A DNA stretch of 64,000 nucleotides from CAYPEL01 sp036479985 (GCA_965224815.1 CBDDAF010000003.1:2790001-2854000); one strand, 5' to 3'. Counted from the first letter of the stretch, positions 51,592 to 61,034 are shown. Numbers and translations: made by a program. The notes: generated by a model not told the origin, from the letters alone.

Positions 51592-54469
51592 TATCCTGCC
51601 AACTGTCACGACGACAAACAACATCGTATTCACAATATCTGCATATGCCTGGATCACCCCAGGCAGGCAGGGGTTGGCCTTGACCTATTGAATCGGTCAG
51701 CATTAACAAGCGCTGTTTTATTGCATGCACCAATGCTTGCAGTGCTTCACCTTCCAGATTGACTTTGTTATAAATTTTATTTTTATCAAATTGCACGTAT
51801 TCAACTCGGCTGACAGCATTTTCGCTGAGTAAGGCATAGCTCGGTAATTGAACGGCTTCACCCGTTTCAACAGCGTCCATGTTGGGTGTTAAGCCAGTTT
51901 TGTAATCGATAATAGCTTGCTGATTTTCGGAAATATCAATTCTGTCAACGCGGCCTTTGACATCAATACCTGGAGCTATCTCACGCTGCATGCGTTGTTC
52001 AACACTGTGTAGTTGCCAGGTTTTATTACGCTCAATTGTCCAGTTTATATATTCCGGGAGGAATGCCAGCCAACGTTTCAGCCAACCGCGCGCGGCCAGG
52101 TTAGCATCGATAGCAGGTTGAAAAACGATTTGTGATATTTGGGTAAGCAGTTTGATTGCTGGTTCAACTTCTGCTTCCGTTAGTGATCCCTTCCATGGGC
52201 CAGGCAAGCTTTTTATCCCGCCATGAAATGCCTGCAGGATACGGTGGACATATTCACCGTAATCAGACTTTTCAAGTGCTTCCCGGATTTCTTCCCGGGC
52301 GCTTAACTGTAAAATATCAGCCGCAAAGAACCGGTAAGGGCAATCAATAAGGCGTTGATGAATACTGGCAGTCCAGTGTTTAGGCAACACTGAGCTATTG
52401 ACGCTGGGTGCTGGCTGACGAGTTGCTTTTTCATCTGTAGAAGTTAGTGCTTGCCTGGATTGCGATTGCAGCGCGCGCAGGAGTTTAGCAAGCTCGTGAT
52501 TATGTAGTGATTCCTGATAGGCAATATCATGAAAGGTTTCGAGCAATTCCAGCCAGGGAGTAGGTGATACTGGCTCGCCATTTTGTTCATCACAACAGGT
52601 GAGTAATACCTGAGATGACGCTTCAAGGACACAGCGAAACTGGTGTAGTTTTAATTGTAATGTATCTTGCCAGGTTGTAAGTCCCAGTTCGGCGCGCACT
52701 GCCTGATTAAAAAAGGCTTGACCACCAGACTTGCCCGGCAGTTGATCGGCTGTGCAACCGGCGATAATTACACCCTCAAAATTCTGCAGTGTGGATTGCG
52801 CCAGCGTCATCAATTGAATCGAACTTTGATTGGTCGGCGGTTGGAAAGTAAAGCGTTCCAGAGAACGTCCTAGCCAGCCACGGAATTCCTGCCAGTTCAG
52901 TGTTGCCCCGCAAGTTTCGGCGGCTGTGTGCAGCGCTTGTATTTCATCCAGTATTCGCAAACCAGCTGGGTCGGTTTCAAATTGTGTGTCTATGCCCAGC
53001 TCCTGCAGGCTAAGGGTTAAAGCAGCTGTGAAATGAGTAACCGGATGTTCACCTTGTAGTAAATTACGCAATGGTTCAGCAGCGTGATCCAGCCGGTTTA
53101 GAAGTTGTTCGATATCATGCCGGGTGTTCTCGCTCCAGTCGGGAAGACGATCAGCTCGCAAGTTAAGATGTTTACGGTATCTATCCAGGCCACGGGCGAT
53201 GTTTTCATGTTGTACGATGTCTTGCTCAAAGCGTCTGACGGTTTTTAAATAGTCCTGACGGTTCTCAAGCAGGCAGACAAAGGGTGATTTGAGCACATCC
53301 AGTAATGGGGTATGAGCAAAATCTTCTTCCACAGATTCCAGCCAGCGTTCCAGAACCGCAGCCGAGCTGGTTGTCGATAATGCCCAACCGCCCGAGTCCT
53401 GGAGTGCAATGCCTTCGCGTTCCAGCAGGGCGCGCAGCCGCCGGGCAAGTTTTCGGTCTTCACTGATAATGCCGATAGATTGTTTGTTTTCCAGTAACCA
53501 GCATCGAACCTGCAATACAATAGCCATTGTTTCCTGTTCGGCACTGTTGGTATGCAATGTTGAGAGATGCTTTGTTAATGGACTGACAGGGTGTTGCGTG
53601 GCAAATTCAGACGCGCGCTGCCGGAGTGCTTGACTGGATGTGTCAAAAACACAGTCCAGTAACTGGCTGGTATTCGTGGATTCATGTTTTGCTACACTTA
53701 GCTGACAGTCCATTTCCTTGACTAATTTAGCCAGTGGGTTTTCAGGAGTATTGCTGGTTTGAGTAACCGAACCTTGTAGCAATAAGTGTGTATGCCCTGG
53801 TTCCAGCAATTGCTGCAGCCATTTGATGTAGGGTGCAGAAAATTCTCTGAAACCAATTATCCAGAGTGTCTCATCCGAGGTGTTTGATTCGAGGCTGTTT
53901 GCGAGGCGCGTTACGAGTGCTGAAGCGCTATCAAGAAAGCCATCATCTCGTAATTGCTGCTGCCAGGCTTGCCATAAGGTAAATACAATGCGCGCTTCAT
54001 CTGTGAACGGTGTTGGTTCATCTGTTCCTATGCCATAACCCTCACGTAACAGGTTTTTAAATTGGTCAAAGTTATCCAGTGGTGTTCGCGCCAGAGTAAT
54101 TTCTGCAAATAAACCCAGCAGTTCACTGGTCAGTAACCAGGGGTCATGGTTTTTAAACATGTTTGCATGGCGTATAGCTTCAACCAGTACCAGCTCCTGT
54201 GCAGCCTGGCTAAGCACTGGTTGCGATGCAATACTTTGTTCTGACAACCACTCGTTGAGTGTTTGTATGGTTGGTCCAAGCAGGGCCGTGTAGTTTGATT
54301 GTTTTGCCTGGGTTAGCAGTGCGCGGCGTAAAGCCGGTGCGCCATTCAAGTCAGGCAGCAGAATACGGCAGTGAGTGAGATCAGGTAATGTTTTTTGGTG
54401 GTGATCGAGTATGCGGCGGGCAGCTTCGCTAAAAGCGATTTCAGAGCAGGGTATTAATTCGACAGTCAA
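51581..54469 (-). CDS. AddB-like PD-(D/E)xK nuclease / DNA repair protein (TIGR03623-type)
   Basis: A 962-residue protein starting at TTG. The N-terminal part resembles an inactivated helicase and has no Walker A motif. The C-terminal region has RecB-type nuclease residues (GRVDRIDIS..AIIDYKTG) and a cysteine cluster CRYCEYDVVCRR near the end that, with an upstream Cys (IDCPYRFFA), would bind an iron-sulfur cluster as in AddB. Its last bases overlap the helicase gene. It follows fdxA with an eight-base gap. Confidence 0.87.
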   Translation of the reverse strand: MTVELIPCSEIAFSEAARRILDHHQKTLPDLTHCRILLPDLNGAPALRRALLTQAKQSNYTALLGPTIQTLNEWLSEQSIASQPVLSQAAQELVLVEAIRHANMFKNHDPWLLTSELLGLFAEITLARTPLDNFDQFKNLLREGYGIGTDEPTPFTDEARIVFTLWQAWQQQLRDDGFLDSASALVTRLANSLESNTSDETLWIIGFREFSAPYIKWLQQLLEPGHTHLLLQGSVTQTSNTPENPLAKLVKEMDCQLSVAKHESTNTSQLLDCVFDTSSQALRQRASEFATQHPVSPLTKHLSTLHTNSAEQETMAIVLQVRCWLLENKQSIGIISEDRKLARRLRALLEREGIALQDSGGWALSTTSSAAVLERWLESVEEDFAHTPLLDVLKSPFVCLLENRQDYLKTVRRFEQDIVQHENIARGLDRYRKHLNLRADRLPDWSENTRHDIEQLLNRLDHAAEPLRNLLQGEHPVTHFTAALTLSLQELGIDTQFETDPAGLRILDEIQALHTAAETCGATLNWQEFRGWLGRSLERFTFQPPTNQSSIQLMTLAQSTLQNFEGVIIAGCTADQLPGKSGGQAFFNQAVRAELGLTTWQDTLQLKLHQFRCVLEASSQVLLTCCDEQNGEPVSPTPWLELLETFHDIAYQESLHNHELAKLLRALQSQSRQALTSTDEKATRQPAPSVNSSVLPKHWTASIHQRLIDCPYRFFAADILQLSAREEIREALEKSDYGEYVHRILQAFHGGIKSLPGPWKGSLTEAEVEPAIKLLTQISQIVFQPAIDANLAARGWLKRWLAFLPEYINWTIERNKTWQLHSVEQRMQREIAPGIDVKGRVDRIDISENQQAIIDYKTGLTPNMDAVETGEAVQLPSYALLSENAVSRVEYVQFDKNKIYNKVNLEGEALQALVHAIKQRLLMLTDSIGQGQPLPAWGDPGICRYCEYDVVCRRDSWQDNAE

Positions 54470-54477
54470 TGCAGGTT

Positions 54478-54801
54478 TTATTTTTCCAGTAATTTGAGTT
54501 TATCTGGCTTGCCATTCCAATCATCTGCATCAGGCGGTGCTGCTATCATCTGCGTGAGCACTGGCCAGTCTTGTGAGAGCTTTTCGTTCAAAGCCAGAAA
54601 TTCTTCCTGGCCTTTGGGCAGGTCATCCTCAGGGAAAATAGCTTCAGCCGGGCATTCCGGCTCACAGAGAGTGCAATCGATGCACTCTTCAGGATCAATA
54701 ACCAGAATGTTTGGGCCTTCATGAAAGCAATCTACCGGACAGACTTCTACACAATCTGTGTACTTGCACTTGATGCAGTTTTCACCGACAACGAATGTCA
54801 T
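54478..54801 (-). CDS. fdxA: Ferredoxin FdxA (7Fe-8S type)
   Basis: A 107-residue ferredoxin with the FdxA signature: TFVVGENCIKCKYTDCVEVCPVDCFHEG, then ECIDCTLCEPECPAEAI. The first cluster motif (C-x2-C-x4-C-x3-C) has the irregular spacing that gives a [3Fe-4S] site, and the second (C-x2-C-x2-C-x3-C) a [4Fe-4S] site. AAGGAG gives a strong ribosome binding site. In many gammaproteobacteria fdxA lies next to mutS; here the patatin and J-domain genes separate them. Confidence 0.96.
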   Translation of the reverse strand: MTFVVGENCIKCKYTDCVEVCPVDCFHEGPNILVIDPEECIDCTLCEPECPAEAIFPEDDLPKGQEEFLALNEKLSQDWPVLTQMIAAPPDADDWNGKPDKLKLLEK

Positions 54802-54870
54802 GGTTAGCTCCTTAATTTGAAGGGGGCATTATACATAAAGATGGATGGTGCAAGTTAATCAGCTGCCGAT

Positions 54871-55581
54871 CTAGATTTTAGCTGACAGGAAAGAACCAGT
54901 TTTGTTTTCGAATCGCAGGGTAACGAATTCAATGCCGATCTGGTAAATACCGTTTGTTTTGTCAGGCTGGCAGCGAACCACTTTTCCGATTGCCTGAAAG
55001 TTGGTATTAAACAGCTTCAGTATTTTATTGGGTGCCAACTTAAACTGGCAGCGTAACTGCAAGCCATTGGGTGATAAGTCGTCGATATTTGCTTGATATG
55101 TTTCTGCATGAGGCCAGCTCGTAATAATCTTGATTTTGCCATTGTGGGGTATTCTATTGATGCGGCGTTTGCCCTGACCAGATTGGTTGGTTTTTGTAGA
55201 TAGTTGCAGTGGGCTATGGCATGAAACGCAGGTTCGGTTATCGCTGTTTCTGTTGAATCGCGGCTGGTCTACCTGGCAGAAAGGACATGTTGATAGACGT
55301 TCGCTGACAGGGTTTTGTCTAATGTGTGTGTGCTTATTGATTGCCTGATTACGCTGATTGCGCAAACTGGTTTTAAATTGCTGGTCGTAGGCTGCCCGTT
55401 TTTGTGTGTTAGTGAGCGTTTCGTACGCCTGGTTGAGTAAAGTGGCCTGATTAGTATCTCCGCCAAGATCTGGATGCATGCGTAGTTTTTGCATCAGCGT
55501 TCGATAGCTGGCGCGGATAATTTCTTCAGGAGCATCTGGTTGAACCTGTAATATTCTGTAGAGGTTGCGCTTATTGTTCAT
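54871..55581 (-). CDS. J-domain, zinc-ribbon and PilZ-like fusion protein
   Basis: A 236-residue protein with three parts. Residues 5-68 form a J domain with the HPD tripeptide (H36-P37-D38) and NQAYETLTNTQKRAAYDQQ. Residues about 95-125 hold two CxxC pairs (CPFCQVD..., CVSCHS), a zinc-ribbon-like element. Residues about 140-230 look like a PilZ-type beta barrel: GKIKIITSW..ANIDDLSPNGLQLRC...GIEFV, although the RxxxR c-di-GMP motif is only partly visible (RRINRIP). It may couple DnaK recruitment to a signal; that is inference. Confidence 0.78.
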   Translation of the reverse strand: MNNKRNLYRILQVQPDAPEEIIRASYRTLMQKLRMHPDLGGDTNQATLLNQAYETLTNTQKRAAYDQQFKTSLRNQRNQAINKHTHIRQNPVSERLSTCPFCQVDQPRFNRNSDNRTCVSCHSPLQLSTKTNQSGQGKRRINRIPHNGKIKIITSWPHAETYQANIDDLSPNGLQLRCQFKLAPNKILKLFNTNFQAIGKVVRCQPDKTNGIYQIGIEFVTLRFENKTGSFLSAKI

Positions 55582-55921
55582 TTTAATGGCGAGTAGCTTG
55601 GTTTCGATATGGTTCTGATTCTGATTGTTATCGGATGGTTTGAAAACAAATTAAGGTGCGCTTGTATTTCCTGCCCTGCTTGTCTGTGCGTTTCCCATTA
55701 AATACTGATTTAATTGCGTATATATGTTGCTGTCAGCGGTATTTTTTGCTGATTTACGTGAATTTGGTATATTCCTGTAAGAATTCTCAATAAGATAGAT
55801 CAAATCACAACTGCAATGCCGGGATAATACTAATGCTATAAACCCCTCGGTTTCTGTGCAAATAATTAAAATCAGTTGCACGCAAATACAAATATAAACG
55901 GGACGGCAGGCTACCAGGGCG
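55582..55921. other. Intergenic region between divergent genes
   Basis: 340 AT-rich bases between the J-domain gene (minus) and the small gene at 55922 (plus). I see no recognisable repeat, RNA or coding frame. Promoters for both flanking genes are expected here, but none stands out. Confidence 0.4.
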
Positions 55922-56212
55922 ATGAATGAAAGTGATGCAAGGGAGTTGCTAAAAAGCGAATTGGAAATTTTTTTCCGATTGCCCTATGCGGAACTGACCG
56001 GTTATATTCACCACGCATCAATAATTAAAAATGTTGAATCTAATGGTACGCATTATCAGGTTGAAATAAAAATAGTCTGGAATCAGCGCTACCGGCAGGA
56101 TGTCTGTGTCATAGGTGCTATTCATGATGGAGGTTGGAGAGCACTTTTACCCTTACTGGAAAGCTATATTGTATCTCCCGATGGTGACATTCGAAATACT
56201 AAAGGGGTCTAG
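55922..56212 (+). CDS. Small hypothetical protein
   Basis: A 96-residue protein with no signal peptide: MNESDARELLKSELEIFFRLPYAEL, then YQVEIKIVWNQRYRQDVCVIGAIHDGGWRALLPLLESYIV. The alternating pattern suggests a small alpha-beta domain. CAGGGCG lies just upstream of the ATG. I recognise no family. Confidence 0.65.
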   Translation: MNESDARELLKSELEIFFRLPYAELTGYIHHASIIKNVESNGTHYQVEIKIVWNQRYRQDVCVIGAIHDGGWRALLPLLESYIVSPDGDIRNTKGV

Positions 56213-56275
56213 ATCAGTTTTTCAGTCGCTCAGTACGCTGCCTTGCAAACTTTCAATCTCATACCGCATCAACTA

Positions 56276-56578
56276 TTAAAAACATCCGGGTGACTTTCGT
56301 CCAGCCGGGCAAAAATTAGCTTTGGGCCTGTATGGTTGCCGATTTTGGAAATAGTTAGGGGCACCATCTGGATGTCTATAACCAGCATGAGAATAAAATC
56401 CTGAATATGCCTGATAGGCTAATGGCCGATACTGATAATATACTGGGACAGCAGGGATATATTGATTATTACGGTTCCCGGAGCCGAATGAAAAACAGAA
56501 AAAAGCCTCTGCGACTGGCGCCCAGGTAATGACAGTGGGTAGGAGCAGGGCGGCTAGTAAATTATTTCCAAGCTTCAT
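56276..56578 (-). CDS. Small exported Tyr/Pro-rich protein
   Basis: A 100-residue protein. I chose the ATG at 56578 (MKLGNNLLAALLLP) because GGAG lies nine bases upstream; the ATG six codons earlier has no such site. A signal peptide (about 1-24, ending APVAEA) precedes a tail rich in Tyr, Pro, Asn and Gly (YIPAVPVYYQYRPLAYQAYSG). It may be a surface or envelope protein of low complexity. I recognise no family. Confidence 0.6.
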   Translation of the reverse strand: MKLGNNLLAALLLPTVITWAPVAEAFFCFSFGSGNRNNQYIPAVPVYYQYRPLAYQAYSGFYSHAGYRHPDGAPNYFQNRQPYRPKANFCPAGRKSPGCF

Positions 56579-56770
56579 TATGTGACACTCCAGCATTTTG
56601 TAACCATTATGCAGTAAAACTCCCTGATCAGCTTATAAACCAATATATTATTATGGTATATAGATCATTGGCTAGAAAAATGAAGAAAAAACAATAAAAT
56701 ACAGCCAGGAACTTTAAATAATTATAAAACACTAATATAATGTAGTACTTATTCTAAAAGGGAGGTATTT

Positions 56771-56875
56771 ATGATTTGGGACTTTTTTAGCTGGATGGGT
56801 ATCCTGATGACTATGCTGACATTTAGCAGCATTATCTGGGTAATAAACTGTAAGAAGTGTTTTTTTAATGCTTAA
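56771..56875 (+). CDS. 34-residue small membrane protein
   Basis: A short frame, MIWDFFSWMGIL to NCKKCFFNA, with AAAGGGAGGTATTT just before the ATG, one of the strongest ribosome binding sites in the window. Residues about 3-27 form a single hydrophobic helix (FSWMGILMTMLTFSSIIWVI), followed by a short tail with CKKC. It looks like a single-pass inner membrane microprotein. A perfect hairpin follows 16 bases after the stop. The function is unknown; it is similar in size to small membrane regulators. Confidence 0.6.
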   Translation: MIWDFFSWMGILMTMLTFSSIIWVINCKKCFFNA

Positions 56876-56890
56876 TTACAGTTTAATTGT

Positions 56891-56918
56891 CCCTGTTGTT
56901 CATGGGAGAACAACAGGG
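56891..56918. terminator. Perfect hairpin after the small membrane protein gene
   Basis: An 11-base-pair perfect stem, CCCTGTTGTTC / GAACAACAGGG, with a six-base loop. No clear T run follows on either strand, so it may protect the 3' end or terminate weakly. It lies between two genes that converge here, the microprotein and the patatin gene. Confidence 0.5.
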
Positions 56919-56937
56919 ATGAATCGGTCAAGTCTGG

Positions 56938-58299
56938 CTACTGGCCTATTACCTTAATAAACCGGCTAAAGTCTGGCGAAGTATTTAACAGGGTGCTGCC
57001 AGCCTGAATTAATTTATCGACGGCGTCGTTTTCGAGATAAAAAGTGGTTGGCAATTGTTGTAGTTCATTACGTTCTGTTTTATCGGCAATCTGATCCAGG
57101 CTGATATTCACGAAATACATTTCCGCACCATCTGTGCACCAGGGTTTCCCGCAACGGGCTAGACTGATTTCATCTTGCCATTGCTTGACTGCAGTTTTGA
57201 ATCTTGAAACTGTTTCCCGGTTATACAAATTTATCTGTACCGTCGTTGCGGCATCCACACTGAAAAGTGCGCTGGGAGGATTTTTTTGTTGATTGATATC
57301 CTGGCTGGGTGAGGCCGCTGCATTGACAGTAATAATCAGGATGTTTCGCGTTTTTCTAAGGCCGAAATGATCCAGTGCCTGATGCGCACCACCGTGTAGT
57401 GCAACTTGTTCCATGATTGCACGCAAGCCCAGATTATCGGCTAAGCCGCCGTCAATGAGATGAACATAAGGTCGTTTATCCCCGTCTGTATAGGCTCTGA
57501 TCTTGTCAGCGAGGGGTGCAAGTTGAGGGTGATTACTCCAGATTTCTGATTGCATCCAATGCGGAGTTGTATCGCCGCAATGTCCTCCATAGTTATAGAG
57601 TGTGACGGCAGAAAATAATCCGGGTACAGCCGAAGAGGTGGCGACTGCCCGGGAGACCGGGAAGTCAGAAACGCTGGAACACATCCAGTCAAATTGTTCT
57701 TGGTGAAAACCAAAACCTGATCCCAGCGTCAGGTCGGTAGCGTTAATCAATATGGCTGGCCCAGGTGCTTTGGCAAGATCGCTAAAGGTTGCACCGTGAA
57801 ACAAGTGGTCATCATAGTAGTCTGCCGCAAGTTCGCTCCGATCGTAATATAACGATCCCAGTCTGAACCAGTATTTCGGATTCAATAGCCGCAGTAACAG
57901 CGCACCTTCGATATTATATTTCAGGAAATCATGTTCGTAGTCCTGCAGTATTTTCTTTCCAAAAAGTCCAAAATAGGCCGCGGTAAAACTGCCACCTGAA
58001 ACCGATGAAATCAAATCGACTTCGTCCAGTAATGACTGTGGGTTATCTTGTAAATTGATTGGGATTTTATCCAGGGCTTTGAGTACGCCATAAGACAGCG
58101 CTGATGCGCGCATGCCGCCGCCTGAAAATGCCAAAATAACCAGTAATTCGTCAGAGCGTGCAGGGTTGTATTTCTTATGTAAGTAATAAGGTGTAGAAAT
58201 ACTATCGGTAGCCAGTGCAGCATTAATAGGGAAGTGAGCCGAACAACCCTGAATGGCGACAAAGAGTGTAACTAGTAGCAAACGGATCATATGTATCAT
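56938..58299 (-). CDS. Patatin-like phospholipase lipoprotein
   Basis: A 453-residue protein. The N-terminus LLLVTLFVAIQGCSAH is a lipoprotein signal (lipobox IQGC). The patatin domain follows: the oxyanion-hole motif FSGGGMRASALSYGVLKAL, the nucleophile in LISSVSGGSFTAAYFG, and the catalytic Asp in HLIDGGLADNLGLRAI. It probably hydrolyses membrane lipids at the outer membrane or in the periplasm. The last third (about 300-450) is a domain I do not recognise. It lies between fdxA-side genes and mutS on the same strand. Confidence 0.9.
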   Translation of the reverse strand: MIHMIRLLLVTLFVAIQGCSAHFPINAALATDSISTPYYLHKKYNPARSDELLVILAFSGGGMRASALSYGVLKALDKIPINLQDNPQSLLDEVDLISSVSGGSFTAAYFGLFGKKILQDYEHDFLKYNIEGALLLRLLNPKYWFRLGSLYYDRSELAADYYDDHLFHGATFSDLAKAPGPAILINATDLTLGSGFGFHQEQFDWMCSSVSDFPVSRAVATSSAVPGLFSAVTLYNYGGHCGDTTPHWMQSEIWSNHPQLAPLADKIRAYTDGDKRPYVHLIDGGLADNLGLRAIMEQVALHGGAHQALDHFGLRKTRNILIITVNAAASPSQDINQQKNPPSALFSVDAATTVQINLYNRETVSRFKTAVKQWQDEISLARCGKPWCTDGAEMYFVNISLDQIADKTERNELQQLPTTFYLENDAVDKLIQAGSTLLNTSPDFSRFIKVIGQ

Positions 58300-58310
58300 T
58301 ATGATTTTAG

Positions 58311-58455
58311 TTAATCTCTGATTGATTCGTGAGTACTTGTAGGAGCGGCTTCAGCCGCGAAAGGTGATGCCGCTGGCCATCGCGGCTGAAGCCGCTCCTA
58401 CTGAAATTGCATGGTTCACAATGACGAGGTGGACGAATTAATCAGAGACTCTTTT
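58311..58455. repeat. REP/MITE-like palindromic element, copy 9 (near full length)
   Basis: A nearly complete copy. The left end is TTAATCTCTGATTGATTCGT, the right end is ACGAATTAATCAGAGACTCT, and the core inverted repeat is at 58340-58402 (TGTAGGAGCGGCTTCAGCCG and complement). The ends pair with each other over about 15 bases. It sits just downstream of the mutS stop. Confidence 0.9.
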
Positions 58456-58458
58456 AGA

Positions 58459-59801
58459 TTACAGGTCGCGCATCAGTTGTTTAAGTTTGTAAAGAACATC
58501 CAAGGCCTGGCGTGGTGTTAAATTATCCGGTTCGATACCTTCCATCGCTTCGCCCAGCGGGTGTAATGAATCGTCACTGAAGAAATCAATTTGCTGTTGG
58601 CCGCTTTTGTCCTCGTGGGCAGCAAGACTGGATTGCTCCAATTCTTTGAGGCGTAATCTTGCCTGCTTCAGGACAGTGTCCGGTACGCCCGCCAGTGCAG
58701 CAACCTGTAAGCCATAACTGCGGTCGGCCGGCCCCGGTTTTACAGTATGTAGAAACACAATTTTGTCACTATGCTCAACCGCATCAAGGTGAACATTGAC
58801 GATGGTTTCATGCTGTTCAGCCAGTTGTGTCAGTTCGAAATAGTGTGTTGCAAACAAGGTGCTGGCACCAATAGCGGATAGCCGCTCAGAAACTGCCCAG
58901 GCCAGTGACAGGCCATCATAGGTGCTGGTGCCGCGACCTATTTCGTCCATCAGAATCAAACTACTGTTGGTGGCATTATTCAGGATATTAGCGGTTTCGG
59001 TCATTTCAACCATAAAGGTCGAACGACCACCCGCCAGGTCGTCACTGGCGCCAATGCGGGTAAATATCCGATCGACAGGCCCGATTGTTGCGTTGTCTGC
59101 GGGCACAAAACTGCCCATATGGGCCAGTAGAACAATCAAAGCATTTTGCCGCATGTAGGTGGATTTACCACCCATGTTAGGACCGGTAATGATCAACATG
59201 CGTTGTTGTTCATCCAGCTTCATGTCATTAGGCACAAACGGCGTGCTGGATACCTGTTCTACCACCGGGTGGCGTCCGCCAGTGATAGTAATGCCGGGTT
59301 CAGTCACCAGCGCAGGGCGTGACCAGTTGAGCGTGTTGGCGCGTTCACTGAGTGTGACGATTACATCCAGTTCTGCAAGACCGTCTGCACTGTTGGTTAG
59401 TGGTATTAACTGGTCGAGCAGTTGTTCCAGCAAATCTTCATATAAAGCTTTTTCACACCCCAGCGCACGGCTGCGAGCACTGAGCACTTTATCTTCATGT
59501 TCTTTTAATGCTGGTGTAATGTAGCGTTCCACGGCTTTTAGGGTTTGCTTGCGCTGATAGTCTACTGGCACCTGGTCAGCAACCAGGCGGCTGACTTCAA
59601 TGTAGTAACCGTGCACCCGGTTATAACGAATTTTCAGATTAGTGATACCGGTGCGTTCACGTTCCCGGGCTTCCATTTCCAGTAACAGGACATCGCCCTG
59701 TTCAGACAGGTAGCGCAACTCGTCCAGTTCGGCATCAAATCCAGAGGCAATAACACCGCCATCGCGTAGCAGGGAAGGGGGTGTTTCCTGGACCGCTTTT
59801 T
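58459..59801 (-). pseudogene. mutS: mutS, C-terminal part (ATPase and clamp), out of frame with its N-terminus
   Basis: This frame encodes the MutS lever/clamp end and the ABC-type ATPase: RERERTGITNLKIRYNRVHGYYIEVS, the Walker A GPNMGGKSTYMRQ, Walker B MDEIGRGTSTYDG, FATHYFELT and the C-terminal helix-turn-helix region. The frame is open from inside the N-terminal part but has no convincing start of its own; the first candidates are TTG codons without a ribosome binding site. It joins the upstream part through a -1 frame change near 59801-59808. A full-length gene would need one extra base there. Confidence 0.88.
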
Positions 59802-61034
59802 TCAGCAGCTTGCATGAATTTTGGGGTGTTCCTGGATTGCTTTTGATAAGCGTGTCAGTAACGGATCATCCTGCTGGCGCAGCGTTTCCTGTAAACCGGG
59901 CAATAGTGAGAGCGTGTCGCGTAATGCACTCAGGTCGCGCGGCCGGGCAGATTTCAGGGCAATCCGTGACAGGATGCGCTGCACATCACTGACACCGCGT
60001 AACTGTTCCTGGATACTTGTGTGTTGCAGGCTTTGTTGCAGGTCTTCGATGCACTGCAGACGTTCCGAAAGCGCCTGGCGATCACTTAATGGCCGGTGTA
60101 ACCAGCGGCGGATCAAGCGGCTACCCATCGATGTGATGCAGTGATCGATGATACCGAGCAAACTGTGTTCGCGTTGTCCGGACTGCGCCTGATCCAGTTC
60201 CAGATTCCGCCGTGTCGCCGCATCCAGAATGACACTGTCTTCATGACGTTCAACCTGCACACCACGGATATGCGGCATGGCCGATCGCTGGGTATCTTTT
60301 ACGTACTGTAATAATGCCCCGGCGGCGGCAACTGCAACGGGCATATTCTGGCAACCGAAGCCTTCCAGATCGCGGGTAGCGAATTGTTCTGTCAGCAACC
60401 GGGTGGCTGTCGCAGTGTCGAAATGCCAGGGCGGTAATTTATACAGTCCGGTGTGATCCTTAAGAGTATCCACCTGAGGGCTGTCTTCACTGATCAATAA
60501 CTCGGCAGCTTGTAACCTTTCAAGTTCAGCCGTCAAAGCTTCGGCACCCTGAAATTCCTGTACCGTAAAACGTCCGGAGGATAATTCCAGTGACGCCAGT
60601 CCGAGAAAACCTTCGCTATCGTGTGCGACCGAGACCAGGAGGTTTTCGTGCCGTTCCTGCAATAGTGCTTCGTCGGTAAGGGTGCCCGGTGTAAGCACTC
60701 GGACGACCTGCCGGTCTACTGGCCCTTTGCTGGTCGCAGGATCGCCTACTTGCTCGCAGATCGCCACCGACTCACCTTTTCTGACCAGGCGCGCTAGATA
60801 CTGGTCAGCCGCATGGTAGGGGATTCCGGCCATGGGAATTGCTTCGCCAGCCGACTGGCCGCGGCTGGTTAAAGTGATATCCAGTAAACGCGATGCTCGG
60901 CGGGCGTCATCAAAAAATAATTCATAGAAATCACCCATGCGGTAAAAAACTAAAATATCAGGGTGTTGTGCCTTGATGCTCAGATACTGCTGCATCATCG
61001 GCGTGTGCTTTTGGAGGTTCATGACTGCTGACAT
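59802..61034 (-). pseudogene. mutS: mutS, N-terminal part (mismatch recognition), truncated by a frameshift
   Basis: This frame encodes MutS domains I-III. The start is taken as ATG at 61034 (MSAVMNLQKHTPMMQQYL, close to E. coli MSAIENFDAHTPMMQQYL) although an ATG 15 codons upstream exists. The mismatch-binding FYRMGDFYELF motif (Phe and Glu) is intact. The protein ends HPKIHASC at a TGA. Adding one base (GCAAGC to GCAAAGC) would restore KLLKKAVQETPP and DGGVIASGFD in frame with the C-terminal part. It is either a real null allele or a sequence error. Confidence 0.88.

Noticed and set aside
59780..59815. Programmed -1 frameshifting in mutS at an A-rich slippery site
   Set aside because: The run of six A residues lies after the in-frame TGA, so a ribosome would stop before it. 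No slippery heptamer precedes the stop.
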